From CAVVYA01 sp963752345 (GTDB lineage: Bacteria; Pseudomonadota; Alphaproteobacteria; SMXQ01): a DNA stretch of 64,000 nucleotides. The stretch covers positions 1-64,000 of the forward strand of contig CAVVYA010000006.1 in assembly GCA_963752345.1 (NCBI GenBank), read 5' to 3'. A program made the position numbers and the translations under genes. How positions within the stretch are numbered: position 1 is the first letter of the stretch; every line of letters starts with the position of its first letter. The notes below the pieces were generated by a model that saw only the letters and a list, made by a program, of their open reading frames with translations, ran no database searches and was not told the DNA's origin. Shown piece by piece: positions 47,608 through 57,611 of this stretch.

Positions 47608-48684
47608 ATGCCTCTTTTACAGGAGCGGTTGAAGACGTTCAGAGCACTGGCAATTGCCGGTGGCTGCGCGGCGGCGACACTGGCATGGGCCTTGCCGGCA
47701 CATTCCCAGACGATGGAGCAGGTCATCGCCGGCGCCAAGAAAGAGGGCGCGGTGAGGATCGCCATCACCGTGCGGGAGAAGGAAGGCAATATCGTCGCCG
47801 CTCCCCGCCTCGTCGACGCCTTTCAGAAGAAGTATCCCTTCGTCAAAGTGAACTACACCCGGATCGGCGGCAGCCGCGAGAGGGAGAGGGTGTTCACCGA
47901 GCTGGCCACCGGGATGGTGAATTACGATGTGGCCACCCTGAGCCAGACGTCGATTCCCAACGGCCTGAGGGCCAAGATTTTCCACAAGGTGGATTGGAAA
48001 GGACTTGGGATCAGTCTCGACGTGTATCATCCGGACGGCCTCGGCGTGAACTACCGCACCCAGCTTTTCGGCATCAGCTACAACACCAAGCTGGTCTCCC
48101 ACGAGGAGGCGCAGAAGTTCACATGGGATACCTGCGTCGATCCGCGCTGGAAGGGCAAGTTCGGCATGGACATGCGGCCCCGTCACCTCGAGGTCCTCCA
48201 TCAGGAAAACGGCTGGGGAAAAGACAAGACGCTGGCCTACAGCAAGCTGCTGAGCGAGAACAAGCCCGTCCTCGAAGTCGATCGGAGCGAGACTCAGAAC
48301 AGGCTGGTGAGCGGCGCCTATTCATTCATCTGCGCCCAGTTCTGGTCGGCTCACCAACGGGCGGTGGCCGACGGTATCACGCATCTCGGGTTCGTCGTGC
48401 CCGAGCCCGTGCTCATCAACTCGGGCGACATCGTGTTCGTGCCGGCGGGCGCCAAGAATACCTTCGCCGGGATCCTGTGGATCCACTGGTCCCTCTCAGA
48501 AGAGGGAATGAAGCTGCTGGACGAGGTTCAATTCAGCGGCGATCCGATGGTGCCGGGCATGTCGTCCCATCATTTCTTGGCAAACAAGCGAGTGCTGCGC
48601 GGCAACTGGGAGTCCCAGATGCGGGCCGATGAAATCCTGGGCAGCATTCTCAAGACCATGGGCATGCCGATCGTCGTCCAATAG
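47608..48684 (+). CDS. ABC transporter substrate-binding protein (FbpA-like), second system
   Basis: A 358-residue periplasmic binding protein. ATG 47608 follows GGGGAGGGGAAATAATC and starts a signal peptide ending near PAHSQT. The mature protein includes MEQVIAGAKKEGAVRIAI, NYTRIGGSRERERVFTEL, DPRWKGKFGMDMRP and AKNTFAGILWIHWSL. It belongs to a different subgroup from paralogues A-E (iron/phosphonate-like SBP family). It heads an operon with the permease (46-base gap) and ATPase. An almost identical gene lies at 52975. The ligand is unknown. Confidence 0.92.
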   Translation: MPLLQERLKTFRALAIAGGCAAATLAWALPAHSQTMEQVIAGAKKEGAVRIAITVREKEGNIVAAPRLVDAFQKKYPFVKVNYTRIGGSRERERVFTELATGMVNYDVATLSQTSIPNGLRAKIFHKVDWKGLGISLDVYHPDGLGVNYRTQLFGISYNTKLVSHEEAQKFTWDTCVDPRWKGKFGMDMRPRHLEVLHQENGWGKDKTLAYSKLLSENKPVLEVDRSETQNRLVSGAYSFICAQFWSAHQRAVADGITHLGFVVPEPVLINSGDIVFVPAGAKNTFAGILWIHWSLSEEGMKLLDEVQFSGDPMVPGMSSHHFLANKRVLRGNWESQMRADEILGSILKTMGMPIVVQ

Positions 48685-48730
48685 ACAGGCGTAGAGAGCA
48701 AACAAGAGCAAAGAAAAGAAGAGCAAAAAG

Positions 48731-50479
48731 ATGCCGCCTCTCGCTGCGAAGGGCACCGGTTGGTTCAGACAGGTTCTGGCGCCCAACCTGTTTTTCATCC
48801 TGGTGGTGCTGGTCCTGCTCTGGCTCATCGCCTTTCCCATAGGCCAGATGGTGGTGCAGAGCTTCCGGTCGGGCCACCCGGCGGCGCCTGGCCCTTTTAC
48901 CTTGCAGAACTACATCACCGCCTACAGTCATCCGCTGACCTATCGGATGATGTGGAACACCTTTGTTTTCGCGACCGCGAGCACGTTCATCACGATGGGC
49001 TTGGCGGTGTTGTTCGCCTGGCTGATCGAACGCACGGACATGCCGCTGCGCAATCTGGCCTGGACGTTGCTCCTCGTCCCGCTGGCGATGCCGGGGTTGC
49101 TGTTCTCCATGGCCTGGGTGCTGCTGCTTTCTCCCGACAACGGGATCATCAACCAGTTGCTGCGCGTGCCGCTCTCTGCCTGGTTCGGCATCGAGATGGC
49201 GAAAGGGCCGATCAACATCTACTCGATGGGAGGAATGATCTTTCTCGACGGGTTGCGCGGCGTGACCACGGTCTTTCTCATCATCGTGGGCGCCTTCAGG
49301 ATGATGGACCCGGCTTTGGAAGAGGCCGCTCGGACGGCCGGGGCGAGCACTCAAGAAACGCTTCGGAAGATCACTCTGCCCGTGCTGCTCCCGGCGATCC
49401 TGGCTGGATTTCTCTATTCCTACATGTCGTCGATGGAATCGTTCGAGGCTCCTCTCGTGGTCGGGCTGCCGGCGGGTATCTACGTCTACAGCACCATGAT
49501 CTACTTCTCCACCCGCCTGGTTCCCAGCTACGGCTTGGGCGCGGCGTTCAGCGTAAGCTATTTTCTGATCGCGATATTTCTCGTTTGGATCTATCAGCGC
49601 GCGATTATCTACCGCACGGAACGCTTCGCGACCGTTACGGGAAAGGGCTATCGTCCTCACGTCATTGCACTGGGAAAGTGGCGCTATGTCGCCCTCGGGC
49701 TGTTCGTCCTCTACTTTGTCTTCGCCGTTATCCTGCCCCTTGTGGTGTTGGTGTGGACCTCTCTACTTCCGCACTACCGGACGTTCAGTTGGCAACAGGT
49801 CAATCAGCTCACGCTGACGCACTACCAAGCGCTGTTCCAGGAAGCCGGGATTCTCAACGCCCTCTGGAACACGGTGATCGTGACGTTCTTCACCGCGACC
49901 GGCGCCGTGCTGCTCTCCTTTTACATCTCCTGGATTGTCGTGCGCTCTAAGATACGCGGGCGGTTCCTGCTCGATAGTCTGGCGTTCCTGTCGCATGCCG
50001 TCCCCGGGATCATCGTGGCGCTGGCTTTCATCTTTCTCTATATCCAGCCGCCGTTCCGATACCTCGGCCTCTACGGCACAGTGTGGATCATCATCCTCGC
50101 TCTGGTGACGCAGTACATCGCTTTCTCGACGCGAACCATGAATGCGGCGATCACTCAGGTCCATAAGGAGCTGGAGGAAGCAGGCAGAGTATCGGGAGCC
50201 AATCGCGTCGTCGTGCTGATGCGCATCACGCTGCCGCTGGTGTTTCCCGCCTTGGCCGCGGCGTGGATTTGGGTGGCGGCCCATGCCGTCCGGGCGTTTT
50301 CGGTCCCACTGATGTTGGCGAGCCGGGACAACTGGACGATTGCGGTGTTGCTCTGGCACTACTGGGACGAGGCGCAGAGCATTTCAATGGCGACCACGCT
50401 GGGCGTGGTGCTGATGCTGGCCATCACCGTGATGACGTTCTTGGGTCGGCGTTTGATCGTGCGCGCTTATGGCCAGTGA
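48731..50479 (+). CDS. ABC transporter permease, fused double-domain (FbpB-like), second system
   Basis: A 582-residue membrane protein with about 12 helices and two EAA loops, EEAARTAGASTQETLRKITLP and EEAGRVSGANRVVVLMRITLP. It has the same overall plan as the permease at 38904 but is clearly divergent. It is followed six bases after its stop by the ATPase gene, so all three genes form one transcript. The inner-membrane channel of an FbpABC-type importer; the substrate is unknown. Confidence 0.93.
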   Translation: MPPLAAKGTGWFRQVLAPNLFFILVVLVLLWLIAFPIGQMVVQSFRSGHPAAPGPFTLQNYITAYSHPLTYRMMWNTFVFATASTFITMGLAVLFAWLIERTDMPLRNLAWTLLLVPLAMPGLLFSMAWVLLLSPDNGIINQLLRVPLSAWFGIEMAKGPINIYSMGGMIFLDGLRGVTTVFLIIVGAFRMMDPALEEAARTAGASTQETLRKITLPVLLPAILAGFLYSYMSSMESFEAPLVVGLPAGIYVYSTMIYFSTRLVPSYGLGAAFSVSYFLIAIFLVWIYQRAIIYRTERFATVTGKGYRPHVIALGKWRYVALGLFVLYFVFAVILPLVVLVWTSLLPHYRTFSWQQVNQLTLTHYQALFQEAGILNALWNTVIVTFFTATGAVLLSFYISWIVVRSKIRGRFLLDSLAFLSHAVPGIIVALAFIFLYIQPPFRYLGLYGTVWIIILALVTQYIAFSTRTMNAAITQVHKELEEAGRVSGANRVVVLMRITLPLVFPALAAAWIWVAAHAVRAFSVPLMLASRDNWTIAVLLWHYWDEAQSISMATTLGVVLMLAITVMTFLGRRLIVRAYGQ

Positions 50480-50485
50480 GGAATC

Positions 50486-51586
50486 ATGCTGAAAATTGAA
50501 AACCTCACCAAGAAATTCACCGTCGAGGGCGGCCATGTCCGGGCGCTGGAGAAACTGAGTTTCGATGTTCCGGAGGGCAAGTTTTTCACGCTCCTGGGAC
50601 CGAGCGGCTGCGGCAAAACCACGGCTTTGCGCTGTATCGCCGGCCTTGAATTTCCCGACGAGGGGGAAATCGAGATAGCAGGCACGGTGGTTTTCTCGCG
50701 TGCGCGGAACGTGCTGACGCTGCCCGAAGAACGCGAAGTCGGCATGGTGTTTCAGTCCTACGCGATCTGGCCGCATATGGACGTCTTTCACAACGTCGCC
50801 TTTCCTTTGACGGTCGGGCGGAGAAAATTCCCACGTCATCTGGTGAAGGAAAGAGTCGAATGGGCCCTCTCGCTGGTCCAGCTCGACGGTCTGCAAGACC
50901 GCCCGGCGCCGCGCTTGAGCGGTGGCCAGCAGCAGCGCGTGGCGCTGGCGCGGGCCCTTGTTGCCCAGCCCAAGTTGCTGCTTCTCGACGAGCCGCTATC
51001 GAACCTCGACGCCAAGCTCCGCGAAGACATGCGGATCGAGCTGCGCCGTCTGCAGACAACCCTCGGGATCACCACCATTTACGTCACCCACGACCAGGCG
51101 GAAGCCCTCGCGATGTCGGATATGATCGCCGTCATGGATGCCGGAAAGATCGTGCAACTCGGCCCGCCGAGGGAGATCTATGAAAAGCCGGTCAATCGTT
51201 TCGCCATCGGCTTCATGGGAAATGCCAATCTGATTTCCGGGACCGTGGCGCAACACGCCGCTGACGGCTTTTACCGCGTCGAGACGAAAGAAGGTCCGGT
51301 CAAGTGCATCATCTTCAAGCCGGCGTCTCCTGGCTCCTCGGTCATGCTGTCCATTCGCCCGGAAGACCTCCTGGTTTATCCGACACCGCCGGCGGACAAT
51401 CGGGCCAATAGCTGGACCGGCATCGTCAGGCACGTTGTCTATCTCGGCGATCATTGCCAGTGCGAGGTCGCCTTGGAGACAGGCTCCCTGTTGAAGGCGA
51501 AAATTCACCCAGGCACGGAGCTCAGCGAAGGCCAGAAGGTCTATCTGACCTTCGACCCCAACCGCTGCGTGGCAGTTCCGGTTTAA
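50486..51586 (+). CDS. ABC transporter ATP-binding protein, second system
   Basis: A 366-residue importer ATPase. It has Walker A LLGPSGCGKTTALR, MVFQSYAIWPHMDVFH, signature LSGGQQQRVALARAL, Walker B LLLLDEPLSNLDAKLRED, H-loop ITTIYVTHDQAEAL, and an intact C-terminal TOBE part (VMLSIRPEDLLVYP). It completes the operon that starts at 47608. In contrast to the ATPase at 36451, no frameshift is present. Confidence 0.95.
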   Translation: MLKIENLTKKFTVEGGHVRALEKLSFDVPEGKFFTLLGPSGCGKTTALRCIAGLEFPDEGEIEIAGTVVFSRARNVLTLPEEREVGMVFQSYAIWPHMDVFHNVAFPLTVGRRKFPRHLVKERVEWALSLVQLDGLQDRPAPRLSGGQQQRVALARALVAQPKLLLLDEPLSNLDAKLREDMRIELRRLQTTLGITTIYVTHDQAEALAMSDMIAVMDAGKIVQLGPPREIYEKPVNRFAIGFMGNANLISGTVAQHAADGFYRVETKEGPVKCIIFKPASPGSSVMLSIRPEDLLVYPTPPADNRANSWTGIVRHVVYLGDHCQCEVALETGSLLKAKIHPGTELSEGQKVYLTFDPNRCVAVPV

Positions 51587-51962
51587 GAGACGAAGCTCGG
51601 GCCCGGCCAGCATTCTTGCCGCTGCACCCGGCCGCCCGGTTCATCCTCTGTCCAGTTCTGGTCGATTGCGCTGGCTGGCCGCGGCGGATCCATGTCGATG
51701 CTTTGCTCGTGCCATGCGGAACAGGCCGCCCGCGCTGCTGCGTCCTGTCTTCTTCGGTCGCATCGCATGTCTCCCCGACGCGACCGAATGTCCAATAGGC
51801 TCGCTTAGGGCTCCACGGCGAAACAACCTTGCAGGTTTCGCCCGCGAAGCCGTTCTCCGAAAGCGTTTCCCCGAAGTGGAAACCGGTTCGGCGTAGAAAA
51901 CGCGATTAAATCGAGAACTCGAGAGCAAGGTCCAAGTCCATGGAAGCCGACCATGCTCTAGT
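51587..51962. other. Intergenic stretch without a confident gene
   Basis: 376 bases between two convergent transcripts (ATPase and cupin). I see no gene. A CGAAAGCGTTTCCCCGAAG-like segment near 51858 forms a short imperfect hairpin but lacks a T-run. Confidence 0.35.
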
Positions 51963-52664
51963 CTAGGCCCGTTTATTGATGAGCGGCGTCAGGTCCATTC
52001 TGACGCGGATGTTCTCGGGCTCGGTCAGCATCCGGTAATCGGAGTCCTGCAGCTTATCGAGCTTGTACCACTGCACCATTCGTTGCGGCAGTTTCGCGAT
52101 GATCATGTCGCCTTGTTTTTCGTAATCGCAGTTCATCCGCAACAGCGAGCCCTTGTTCCACTCTTCCATCAGGATTGGAGAAATCCCGATCGTGGTGCGG
52201 TCCATGGCGTAGACGTAGATGTGCCTGCCGTAGCCTTTCGCTCCCATGGCCTCGGCCGGAATCTTGACGTGGACGTTGGAGGGCACGTTCGGCACATAAG
52301 CGACGCGCCGGCCGCCGCTCGATTCGCTCCGCATGGTGAGGAAGACGACCTCCTCGTCGGTCGTATTGATAAACCCGTAGTGGACGCCGGCCGGAATCAT
52401 CACGCCCTGGTTCGAATGCAAACTATACTTTCCATCGAGGCTCTCGACCGTCAGCTCGCCTTTGAGAATGTAGAGGATCTGGTCGGAGTCCGGGTGCTGA
52501 TGGATGTGGGGTTCGCCACCGCGTGGTTTCGTCTGGAACACGGCGATGAAGCTATTGGGTGACCTCGCCATATCGACACGGCCACTGAGGTGGTCTTTCT
52601 TCTTCATGGATTCCGCCACGTCGAAGATCTGAACCTCGTCCTGACTGGTCTTGAGCGTCTCCAT
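51963..52664 (-). CDS. Cupin-domain protein
   Basis: A 233-residue protein. ATG 52664 follows GGAGGGGAGCAAA and gives METLKTSQ. One clear cupin lies at residues 50-120, with EPHIHQHPDSDQILYILKGELTV (HxH and downstream Glu/Gln) and the second His in MIPAGVHYGFINT. The C-terminal half is less conserved, with no second obvious metal site. It stands between the ABC operon and the duplicated binding-protein gene, on the opposite strand. Possibly an oxygenase, isomerase or regulator-like sensor for the imported compound; the function is unknown. Confidence 0.85.
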   Translation of the reverse strand: METLKTSQDEVQIFDVAESMKKKDHLSGRVDMARSPNSFIAVFQTKPRGGEPHIHQHPDSDQILYILKGELTVESLDGKYSLHSNQGVMIPAGVHYGFINTTDEEVVFLTMRSESSGGRRVAYVPNVPSNVHVKIPAEAMGAKGYGRHIYVYAMDRTTIGISPILMEEWNKGSLLRMNCDYEKQGDMIIAKLPQRMVQWYKLDKLQDSDYRMLTEPENIRVRMDLTPLINKRA

Positions 52665-52974
52665 TTTGCTCCCCTCCATTTGTATTTCCCGTTACTTTCC
52701 GCTCCCGCGCGCTAGCGTCTCGTCTAAGACATGAATAATAAGCAGCGCCTATCTCGCACATTCCAGTTTAACCGTGTCAAGGCGCTTGATTTCATCGTCG
52801 TATTCACTCGATGACTTCTCGGCGTTTGCGCCGCCAAGTAATTGTTCGAGTACCTAACTAGAGAGCGGCGCTATTCGCACGGCACCTAGGATTTATAAAG
52901 GTGGCAATAGACCTCTACTTGGAGCAAAGTAAATGCAGCTGCTTCGTTAGAAAATCCTAGGGGAGGAGACGAAG
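52665..52974. promoter_or_regulatory. Divergent promoter region between cupin and duplicated binding-protein genes
   Basis: 310 bases between divergent genes. The right end (CTTCGTTAGAAAATCCTAGG with GGAGGAG) resembles the sequence just before the gene at 47608, which shows that the duplication included the ribosome-binding region. Confidence 0.45.
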
Positions 52975-54055
52975 ATGCCTCTTTTACATGACCGCATGAA
53001 GACGCTCAAAGCATTGGCGTTTGCCTCCGGCTGCGCGGCGTTGACGCTGGTGTCGGCATGCGCCGGTAAATTCCCAGACCATGGAACAGGTCATCGCCGG
53101 CGCCAAGAAAGAGGGCGCGGTGAGGATCGCCATCACCGTGCGGGAGAAGGAGGGCAATATCGTCGCCGCTCCTCGGCTCATCGAGGCCTTTCAAAAGAAG
53201 TACCCCTTCGTCAAGGTGAACTACACCCGGATCGGCGGCAGCCGCGAGAGGGAGCGGGTTTTCACCGAGCTGGCGAGCGGCATGGTGAATTACGATGTGG
53301 CCACCCTGAGCCAGACGTCGATTCCCAACGGCCTGAGGGCCAAGATTTTCCACAAGGTGGATTGGAAGGGCCTCGGCATCGGCCCCGAGGTCGCTCATCC
53401 GGACGGCCTCGGCGTGAACTACCGCACGCAGCTTTTCGGCATCAGCTACAACACCAAGCTGGTCTCCCACGAGGAGGCGCAGAAGTTCACATGGGATACC
53501 TGCGTCGATCCGCGCTGGAAGGGCAAGTTCGCCCTCGACATGCGGCCCCGTCACCTCGAAGTCCTCTATCAGGAAAACGGCTGGGGAAAAGACAAGACGC
53601 TGGCCTACAGCAAGCTGCTGAGCGAGAACAAGCCCGTCCTCGAAGTCAGCCGCAACGAAGCCGAGTCCAAGCTTGTCGACGGCGCCTACGCCTTCGTCTG
53701 CGCCCAGTTCTGGTCTGCCCACCAACAGGAGGCGGCCGGTGAGTCTGGCGCAAAACTCGGGTTCATTGTGCCGGAGCCGGTGGTCATCAACTCGGGCGAC
53801 ATCGTCTTCGTGCCGGTGGGCGCCAAGAATACCTTCGCGGGAATTCTGTGGATCCTGTGGTCCATCTCCGAGGAGGGCATGAGGCTGCTCGATCAGGTCC
53901 AGTTCAGCGGCGATCCAATGGTGCCGGGAACGTCTTCCCACCACTTTCTGGCCAATAAGAAAGTGCTCCGCGGCAACTGGGAGTCCCAAATGCGGGCCGA
54001 TGTGATCCTGGGCAGCATTCTGAAGACCATGGGCATGCCGATCGTCGTCCAATAG
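52975..54055 (+). CDS. ABC transporter substrate-binding protein, duplicate of 47608 (frameshifted signal peptide)
   Basis: From MEQVIAGAKKEG to the end GSILKTMGMPIVVQ this is almost identical to the protein at 47608, including long identical DNA blocks, so the duplication is recent. ATG 52975 (MPLLHDRMKTLKALA) starts a signal peptide. It loses frame near 53058, where one extra base separates it from APVNSQTMEQ. Without repair, translation from ATG 53081 would give a cytoplasmic, probably non-functional product. The two copies differ mainly in ligand-lobe positions (for example NEAESKLVDGAYAF against SETQNRLVSGAYSF). It likely uses the permease/ATPase at 48731-51586. Confidence 0.85.
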
Positions 54056-54308
54056 TCCCGGTGCGGACCCGACGCGACGGAAAAAATGGTCGTCAACGCA
54101 AAATACAATATGGATCCGGCGCGCTAAATCCCGCGATACAGAAGGATTAGCGCGCCGGCTATTGCCGATCCGATCCAGTAAATCCGCCGCTGTGTGCCTC
54201 GCGCCGATCCGCCATTCGACAGCCGTGGGGTACGGCATAGCGCGCGGGACGCCCGCTCCGCCGTGATCTAGGTTACCGGCGGTTCATCTGCGAAAGCGTG
54301 GCTGATGC
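54056..54308. other. Intergenic region without a gene
   Basis: About 250 bases between convergent binding-protein and hemerythrin genes. No gene or strong hairpin was found. Confidence 0.35.
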
Positions 54309-54857
54309 TCAAAGCGGCGCGGCGCCTTTTTCGATTGGCTCGCCTTTCTTGAGCGTATGGCCGACGAAGGAGCGGGTTTCCGGAGTCGGCAGGCCCTTCG
54401 CCTTGAACTGCGCCAACAGCGCCGCCTTGCGGGCCTTCATGCGCTCGCCAAGCTCGTCCATGTCCAGGCCGGCTTCGCGCGCCTGCGCGAACATGCCCTC
54501 GCCACGCTGCTCTTCTTCTTTGACATGGTGCTTGATGTTTTCCGACAACACCTTGACCTTCGAATCGTAGAATTCGTCACTGGGTTCGCTCGCCAGCAGT
54601 TCGGCGATGAGAACCTTCGCACCATCATGCTCGACATAGGCTTCGTCGAGCGTGTCCTCTTCGATCTCACCCTGGCAGGCGGGGTAAAAGATTTCCTCCT
54701 CGATCATCGCATGCACCATAAGTTCGGTGCAGATCTGCTGCGCTAGCGCCTTTTTTCGAGCCTCTCCCTTGGCGGATTCGAATTTGGCGAACAGGCCTTC
54801 CAATTCGCGATGGTCGTTCTTGAGCAATGCAACGGCATCCAGGTCCTTTTTCGGCAT
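54309..54857 (-). CDS. Hemerythrin HHE domain protein
   Basis: A 182-residue helical protein. ATG 54857 follows AAGGAG and gives MPKKDLDAVALLKNDHREL. Metal-binding His/Glu residues occur in NDHREL, LMVHAMIEEEIFYP, VEHDGAKVL and NIKHHVKEEEQ, the pattern of the hemerythrin HHE cation-binding family. The lysine- and glutamate-rich C-terminal end follows. Such proteins bind a diiron centre and oxygen or nitric oxide, or take part in iron/redox stress responses. It is apparently a single transcription unit. Confidence 0.92.
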   Translation of the reverse strand: MPKKDLDAVALLKNDHRELEGLFAKFESAKGEARKKALAQQICTELMVHAMIEEEIFYPACQGEIEEDTLDEAYVEHDGAKVLIAELLASEPSDEFYDSKVKVLSENIKHHVKEEEQRGEGMFAQAREAGLDMDELGERMKARKAALLAQFKAKGLPTPETRSFVGHTLKKGEPIEKGAAPL

Positions 54858-55228
54858 GACGGCTCCTTGTGAGAATGGCCAAGCTTGGCTTACCACGCGC
54901 GGTTGCACATGGAACGGCTTTGGCGCGCCTGGGTTCCCTCAGCGTCCCATTACCGGCGCACGGTGGTCACCGCCTCGTCGAAGGCTGCGTGCAGGATTTG
55001 GGCTGACGGTAGCGCACTCATGCCTTCCGCACAGGACGGAGCTGACGGAGCCGTGTTTGCGCGGCGCGCCGGACCATCCTTGTTGCACAGGCTGAACAAG
55101 CTCCGCTGCCTCATCAGGGATGTCGGCAAACGGCCGATCCAATCGGCACAGACGTACCATTGCGCATCACCACGATGGCGGAAAAGCCTCGGTGACGGCC
55201 ACTCGCACCGGCGGATCGGGGGGCTTTC
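54858..55228. other. Intergenic stretch without a confident gene
   Basis: About 370 bases upstream of the hemerythrin gene and beyond the 3' end of the leftward SDR gene. It must contain the hemerythrin promoter. No repeat or RNA was recognised. Confidence 0.35.
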
Positions 55229-56110
55229 TCAGGCGACGGTCTCGCCCCGCGCCGCATCCCATGGTGCCGTGAGTTCGCGTTTGCGCCGGGGTCTCGGGAA
55301 GATCGGCGAGCGCCAGCATGCCTCCAGCGCCGCCGCGACCGGCAAATCCGCGCGCCAGCCGCGCGCGTCGAAGCGGCAGCCGTTGTAGCGCTCCGACACC
55401 GCGCTCGCCAAAGCCACGGTGAGCGGCGCGATGGCTTCGGGTTCGTAGACCGTCTTGCCGGTTTCGCGCGCGCGCTTCACGGCGGACGGCCGCGAGAAGG
55501 TCGTCGCGGTCAGTCCGCCCGGCAGAATGATATTGGCGGTGACGCCGGTGCCGAGGAAGTCCTGCGCCCAGCACAAGGTCATGGCTTCGAGCGCCGCCTT
55601 GGACGGACCATAGGGCGAGTTGCGCACCTCGTGAATCAAATCGACGTTCTTTGAAACGTTGATGATGCGTCCCCAGCGGTTGGCGATCAAATGCGGCGCG
55701 GCATGGCGCGCCATGTGAAAGGGGCCGTTGACATTGACGCCGATCACCTTGTCCCAGCCGTCGGGCGAGGATTCCCAGAACGGCCCGCGCGTGTCGCCCA
55801 CGTTCTTCATGCCGAGGCCGGCATTGTTGACGAGGATGTGAAGGGCGCCGAATTTCTCGACCGTCCGCCTGACGGCATCGGCGCAGGCCGCGTCATCGCG
55901 CACGTCAACCGTGAGCCCGAGCCCCGCGTCGCGTCCCGCGATGCGACCGATTTCGTCCGCCGCTTCCGCGATCTCGCCGGGCGAGGATGACGAGATCACG
56001 GTGACACCCGCCGCGCCGGCTTCGGCAAAGGCCCGCGCCATCGCCCGTCCCATGCCGCGGCTGCCACCGGTGATCAGCGCGACTTTACCCGCGAGCAAGC
56101 CCTCTGCCAT
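55229..56110 (-). CDS. Short-chain dehydrogenase/reductase (SDR) family protein
   Basis: A 293-residue SDR. The nucleotide-binding motif is TGGSRGMGRAMA and the structural NNAG is LVNNAGLGMKN. The catalytic Tyr-Lys pair is in YGPSKAALEAM, and the following LPGG replaces the usual PG motif. ATG 56110 (MAEGLLAGK) follows AGGAGGAACC. The Ser expected about 13 residues before Tyr is not clearly placed (VSKNVDLIHEV), so activity may need checking. The C-terminal end is longer than a typical 250-residue SDR. Probably an NAD(P)-dependent alcohol/ketone oxidoreductase; the substrate is unknown. Confidence 0.9.
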   Translation of the reverse strand: MAEGLLAGKVALITGGSRGMGRAMARAFAEAGAAGVTVISSSSPGEIAEAADEIGRIAGRDAGLGLTVDVRDDAACADAVRRTVEKFGALHILVNNAGLGMKNVGDTRGPFWESSPDGWDKVIGVNVNGPFHMARHAAPHLIANRWGRIINVSKNVDLIHEVRNSPYGPSKAALEAMTLCWAQDFLGTGVTANIILPGGLTATTFSRPSAVKRARETGKTVYEPEAIAPLTVALASAVSERYNGCRFDARGWRADLPVAAALEACWRSPIFPRPRRKRELTAPWDAARGETVA

Positions 56111-56315
56111 GGTTCCTCCTGTTGATCCCACGTGTATGGGCCGTGAGACCGAAATCGGCGCCTTTTGCCGGCTGCACGCACCGCCCATTCTGCAACGTCC
56201 AGGAAAAATGGCAATCGCCTCGCTATTTGAAGGCAGTCTCTGGACGCGTCGCGTGGCCCCGGAGCTGGCGCGGCGAGAAATTCTGTTTTTCGATAACGGC
56301 TAATGGGGCTCGGGG

Positions 56316-57611
56316 CTATTGGCGTGCAAGGCGGTTTCCCGGCGGCGCAGATGGCTGATCGGGCTCGTTCGCGGGCTGCGCCGCCGGTCCGAACACGCTG
56401 CGGCCGCCATATCGGTGCGATTGCTGCCGCTCCTCGGCGATCAGCTCCGCGACAGAAGGTCCGACGGCGTGGCGTTCGAGCTGCCGCGCCTGCTCGTCGA
56501 GCCGTTGCAGCGCGGCCAGCTCTTCGCTCCGCCCAAGCTTCGCGTTTTGCACGGCGGATTTGAGGATTCCGATCGTCTGGTCGTAGACATGCAGCGGCAC
56601 CGGGAAGGGATGTGCATCCTTGCCGCCGTGCGCCAGCGAGAACCGCGCCGGATCGGTGAAGCAGTAGGGCGCGCCATGCACCACCTCGGCGACCATGGCC
56701 AGCGCGCGCACCGTCCGCGCGCCCACGCCGGGAACCAGCAGCAGCTCGGAGAAATCGGTGGGGCCGCGATCGGCTGCGGCGGCCAGGTTGCCGTGAAGCC
56801 GCCTGATCACGACGTCGCTCGAACGGACATCGTGGTGTTCCGGCATGACGAGATGCGGCAAAGGCAGTTGTGCCGGAGCTGCCGGTGCTTTCGGCATCTC
56901 ATGCGTCCGCAAGCTCGACAACTCACGTGCGATGCCGTCCGGTCCCAATGAGGCGAGGACCTCGATCTGCTTGCGCCGGGATGCGTCGGCGCGCCGGTCG
57001 GTGAGATTGACGATCTCGCCGCCGCGCGGCCCATCGATGGCGGCATGCGGCTCGTCGACGAAACTTTTCAGCCCTTCCGACAGCCAGTGATAGCGGCGGG
57101 CCTGCCTCGCAACTTCGTTCATGCCCTGTTGCACCACCACCCAATGGCCCTCGTCGGTGACGATAAAACCATGGAGGTAGAGCTGGAAGCCGTCTTGCAC
57201 CGCGGCGCTGTCGACCTTGGCGACCAGCCGGCTGGAATGCGCGAGCGCGGAGCCGTCGAAACCAACGCGCTCGCCGATGGCGACCAGCTCGTGCGGCGTC
57301 TGGCGCGAATGTTTGCCGCGCCCGCCGCACACGTGGATGCCAAGCTCCTGCTCCAAGGGGGTGAGGCCGCGCTTCAGCGCGCCGATCACGCTCGTGGTGA
57401 TGCCGGACGAGTGCCAGTCCATGCCCATGACGGCGCCGAACGACTGGAACCAGAACGGATGGGCGAGGCGGCGCAACAGTTCGTCGCGCCCATAGTGGTG
57501 GACGATGGCTTCGCTCATCACGGCGCCCAAACGGGTCATCCGGTCGGCGAGCCACTGGGGCACGCGCCCGCCATGCAACGGTAGATCGGCGCTTCCAGCC
57601 CGACGAGCCAT
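56316..57611 (-). CDS. DUF763 domain protein
   Basis: A 431-residue protein of the DUF763 family. It opens MARRAGSADLPLHGGRVPQWLADRM and then carries FGAVMGMDWHSSGITTSVIGALKRGL and GIHVCGGRGKHSRQTPHEL, all typical of that family, which is found in archaea and bacteria. Near 290-330 there is a helix-hairpin-helix-like LLLVPGVGARTVRALAMVAEVVHG. This suggests nucleic-acid contact. No biochemical function is established to my knowledge. It appears as a single gene, flanked by non-coding DNA. Confidence 0.9.
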   Translation of the reverse strand: MARRAGSADLPLHGGRVPQWLADRMTRLGAVMSEAIVHHYGRDELLRRLAHPFWFQSFGAVMGMDWHSSGITTSVIGALKRGLTPLEQELGIHVCGGRGKHSRQTPHELVAIGERVGFDGSALAHSSRLVAKVDSAAVQDGFQLYLHGFIVTDEGHWVVVQQGMNEVARQARRYHWLSEGLKSFVDEPHAAIDGPRGGEIVNLTDRRADASRRKQIEVLASLGPDGIARELSSLRTHEMPKAPAAPAQLPLPHLVMPEHHDVRSSDVVIRRLHGNLAAAADRGPTDFSELLLVPGVGARTVRALAMVAEVVHGAPYCFTDPARFSLAHGGKDAHPFPVPLHVYDQTIGILKSAVQNAKLGRSEELAALQRLDEQARQLERHAVGPSVAELIAEERQQSHRYGGRSVFGPAAQPANEPDQPSAPPGNRLARQ

